Shown here: positions 63,328 to 64,000 of the stretch, piece after piece
How positions within the stretch are numbered: the first letter of the stretch is position 1
Layout of the letters: the number at the start of each line of letters is the position of its first letter
Assembly: GCA_928724745.1 (NCBI GenBank)
Contig: CAKMXJ010000008.1
Location: 310,001-374,000 of the forward strand
DNA: 64,000 nt
DNA from: Anthracocystis setariae
Lineage: Eukaryota > Basidiomycota > Ustilaginomycetes > Ustilaginales > Ustilaginaceae
Direction: 5' to 3'
Program-made: the position numbers and the translations under genes
Notes under the pieces: generated by a model
What the model saw: the letters and a program-made list of their open reading frames with translations, nothing else
Databases searched by the model: none
What the model was told of the DNA's origin: nothing

Positions 63328-64000
63328 TGTCACAGGACGATGTGGGGTCCACGTTAAGGTGGGGTTATAATTAACCTCACTGACATGCACGATAGCCTCG
63401 TGTTAACGTGGATGAGTATCGGGACCCATACTGACGTACGAGTGAGCAAGCGCGGGTGAGCTTGTACACACGGATAACGTACAGTGTGGACACAGGCATT
63501 ACGAGGAGCTAGCCTCCGATAGAGGAGGAGGACTGGATGCTCGCGGCCGGGTCGAGAGGTCAGTCTTATGTAAGTACGCGCGGGCCCTTGTACACACGCC
63601 GGTCGTTATAGTAGCGGGCTTGCTCATGACGGCAACAAGGGTTGAGCCCGTGCTGCCAGGAGGGTATATAGGATCACACTCGTTGACGGGTGGATGAGCT
63701 GGAGACTCATCCACTCTACCAAATCTCTTACAGTTAGTACGTTCTCCGTTCCGCACGTTCGTTGTCTCGGCAAGTAGCAATCACAGTACGGTTGCTACAT
63801 CTTAGTGTGATTCCGTTCGAGTCGGCGAGCACTACGTAACAGCAGACCCGCTAGTAACACAGGCAGCAAGCTGTGAGCACTAGCAACACCATCTCGGTTA
63901 GAGACTCCGACGAATACTAGCATTCGCGTCGACGTCTCCCACAACAATTCCCATAACTCGTCATCGACGCTACAACCACTTCAGCAGGTAGACTTGTTCG
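63328..64000 (+). repeat. 3' LTR of the outer chromovirus, cut by the window end
   Basis: Matches 46336-47008 base for base as far as compared. About 172 further bases are expected beyond the window. Confidence 0.95.

Larger units (their letters stand above)
46336..64000 (+). mobile_element. Outer Ty3/Gypsy chromovirus, host of the inner element, 3' end beyond window
   Basis: The 5' LTR begins at 46336 and the 3' LTR at 63328; both start TGTCACAGGACG and agree at every base I compared over the 673 visible bases. Between them lie gag, pol (RT-RNase H-integrase order with C-terminal chromodomain), an antisense gene and a G-rich polypurine tract. Pol is split at 51521/60151 by the inner element. 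It inserted into the LINE; TCCCT (46331-46335) should be duplicated after 64172. Without the inner element it is about 9.2 kb. Confidence 0.95.

Noticed and set aside
1..64000. CRISPR arrays, bacterial operons, rRNA or tRNA genes
   Set aside because: The DNA is eukaryotic; I saw no direct-repeat array with unique spacers and no cloverleaf or rRNA sequence I could support by eye.

Overview
The window is nuclear DNA of a basidiomycete, most likely a smut fungus (Ustilaginomycotina). The reasons are long genes with few short GT-AG introns, many intergenic microsatellites, recognisable fungal actin-patch and cell-cycle genes, and a large block of basidiomycete-type LTR retrotransposons. The exact species cannot be read from the sequence.

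Positions 1-36,400 are a gene-dense chromosomal segment. In order they hold: a ZC3H3/Red5-like CCCH zinc-finger protein (cut by the left edge), a DUF2235 alpha/beta-hydrolase, an unrecognised acidic protein, a four-helix membrane protein, an Lrg1-type LIM-RhoGAP, Abp1, phosphoglycerate mutase, an Mbp1/Res-type APSES-ankyrin transcription factor, Sla1, cytochrome oxidase subunit 9/VIIa, Rtf2 (with an exon that is only the start codon), Rpb7 and an Rpp40-like protein. Three of them (lrg1, abp1, sla1) belong to cortical actin, endocytosis and Rho control.

Positions about 36,500-64,000 are a nest of retrotransposons. A Ty1/Copia element (37,397-42,797, identical 140-bp LTRs, CCCCT target duplication) lies at the 5' side of a LINE (about 42,803-46,335). 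The LINE reverse transcriptase is split by a Ty3/Gypsy chromovirus (outer element, 46,336 to beyond the window). The integrase of that element is split by a second chromovirus (inner element, 51,522-60,145, CATCG target duplication). The order LINE, then outer, then inner is certain from the interruptions.

The main discovery is that all three LTR elements carry an extra gene between pol and the 3' LTR whose product has a Zn2Cys6-like cysteine cluster. In the Copia element it is sense, follows its own TATA box, and matches the Gal4-type spacing exactly. In both chromoviruses it is antisense, and in the inner one it has two phase-consistent spliceosomal introns on the antisense strand. Other mechanistic signals: both chromoviruses show a Tf1-like self-priming arrangement (PBS one base after the LTR, complementary to LTR sequence 40-44 nt past the TATA box); the Copia PBS matches the anticodon arm of initiator tRNA-Met (half-tRNA priming); and the outer chromovirus has an in-phase GGGAAAT slippery heptamer plus hairpin at its gag-pol overlap.
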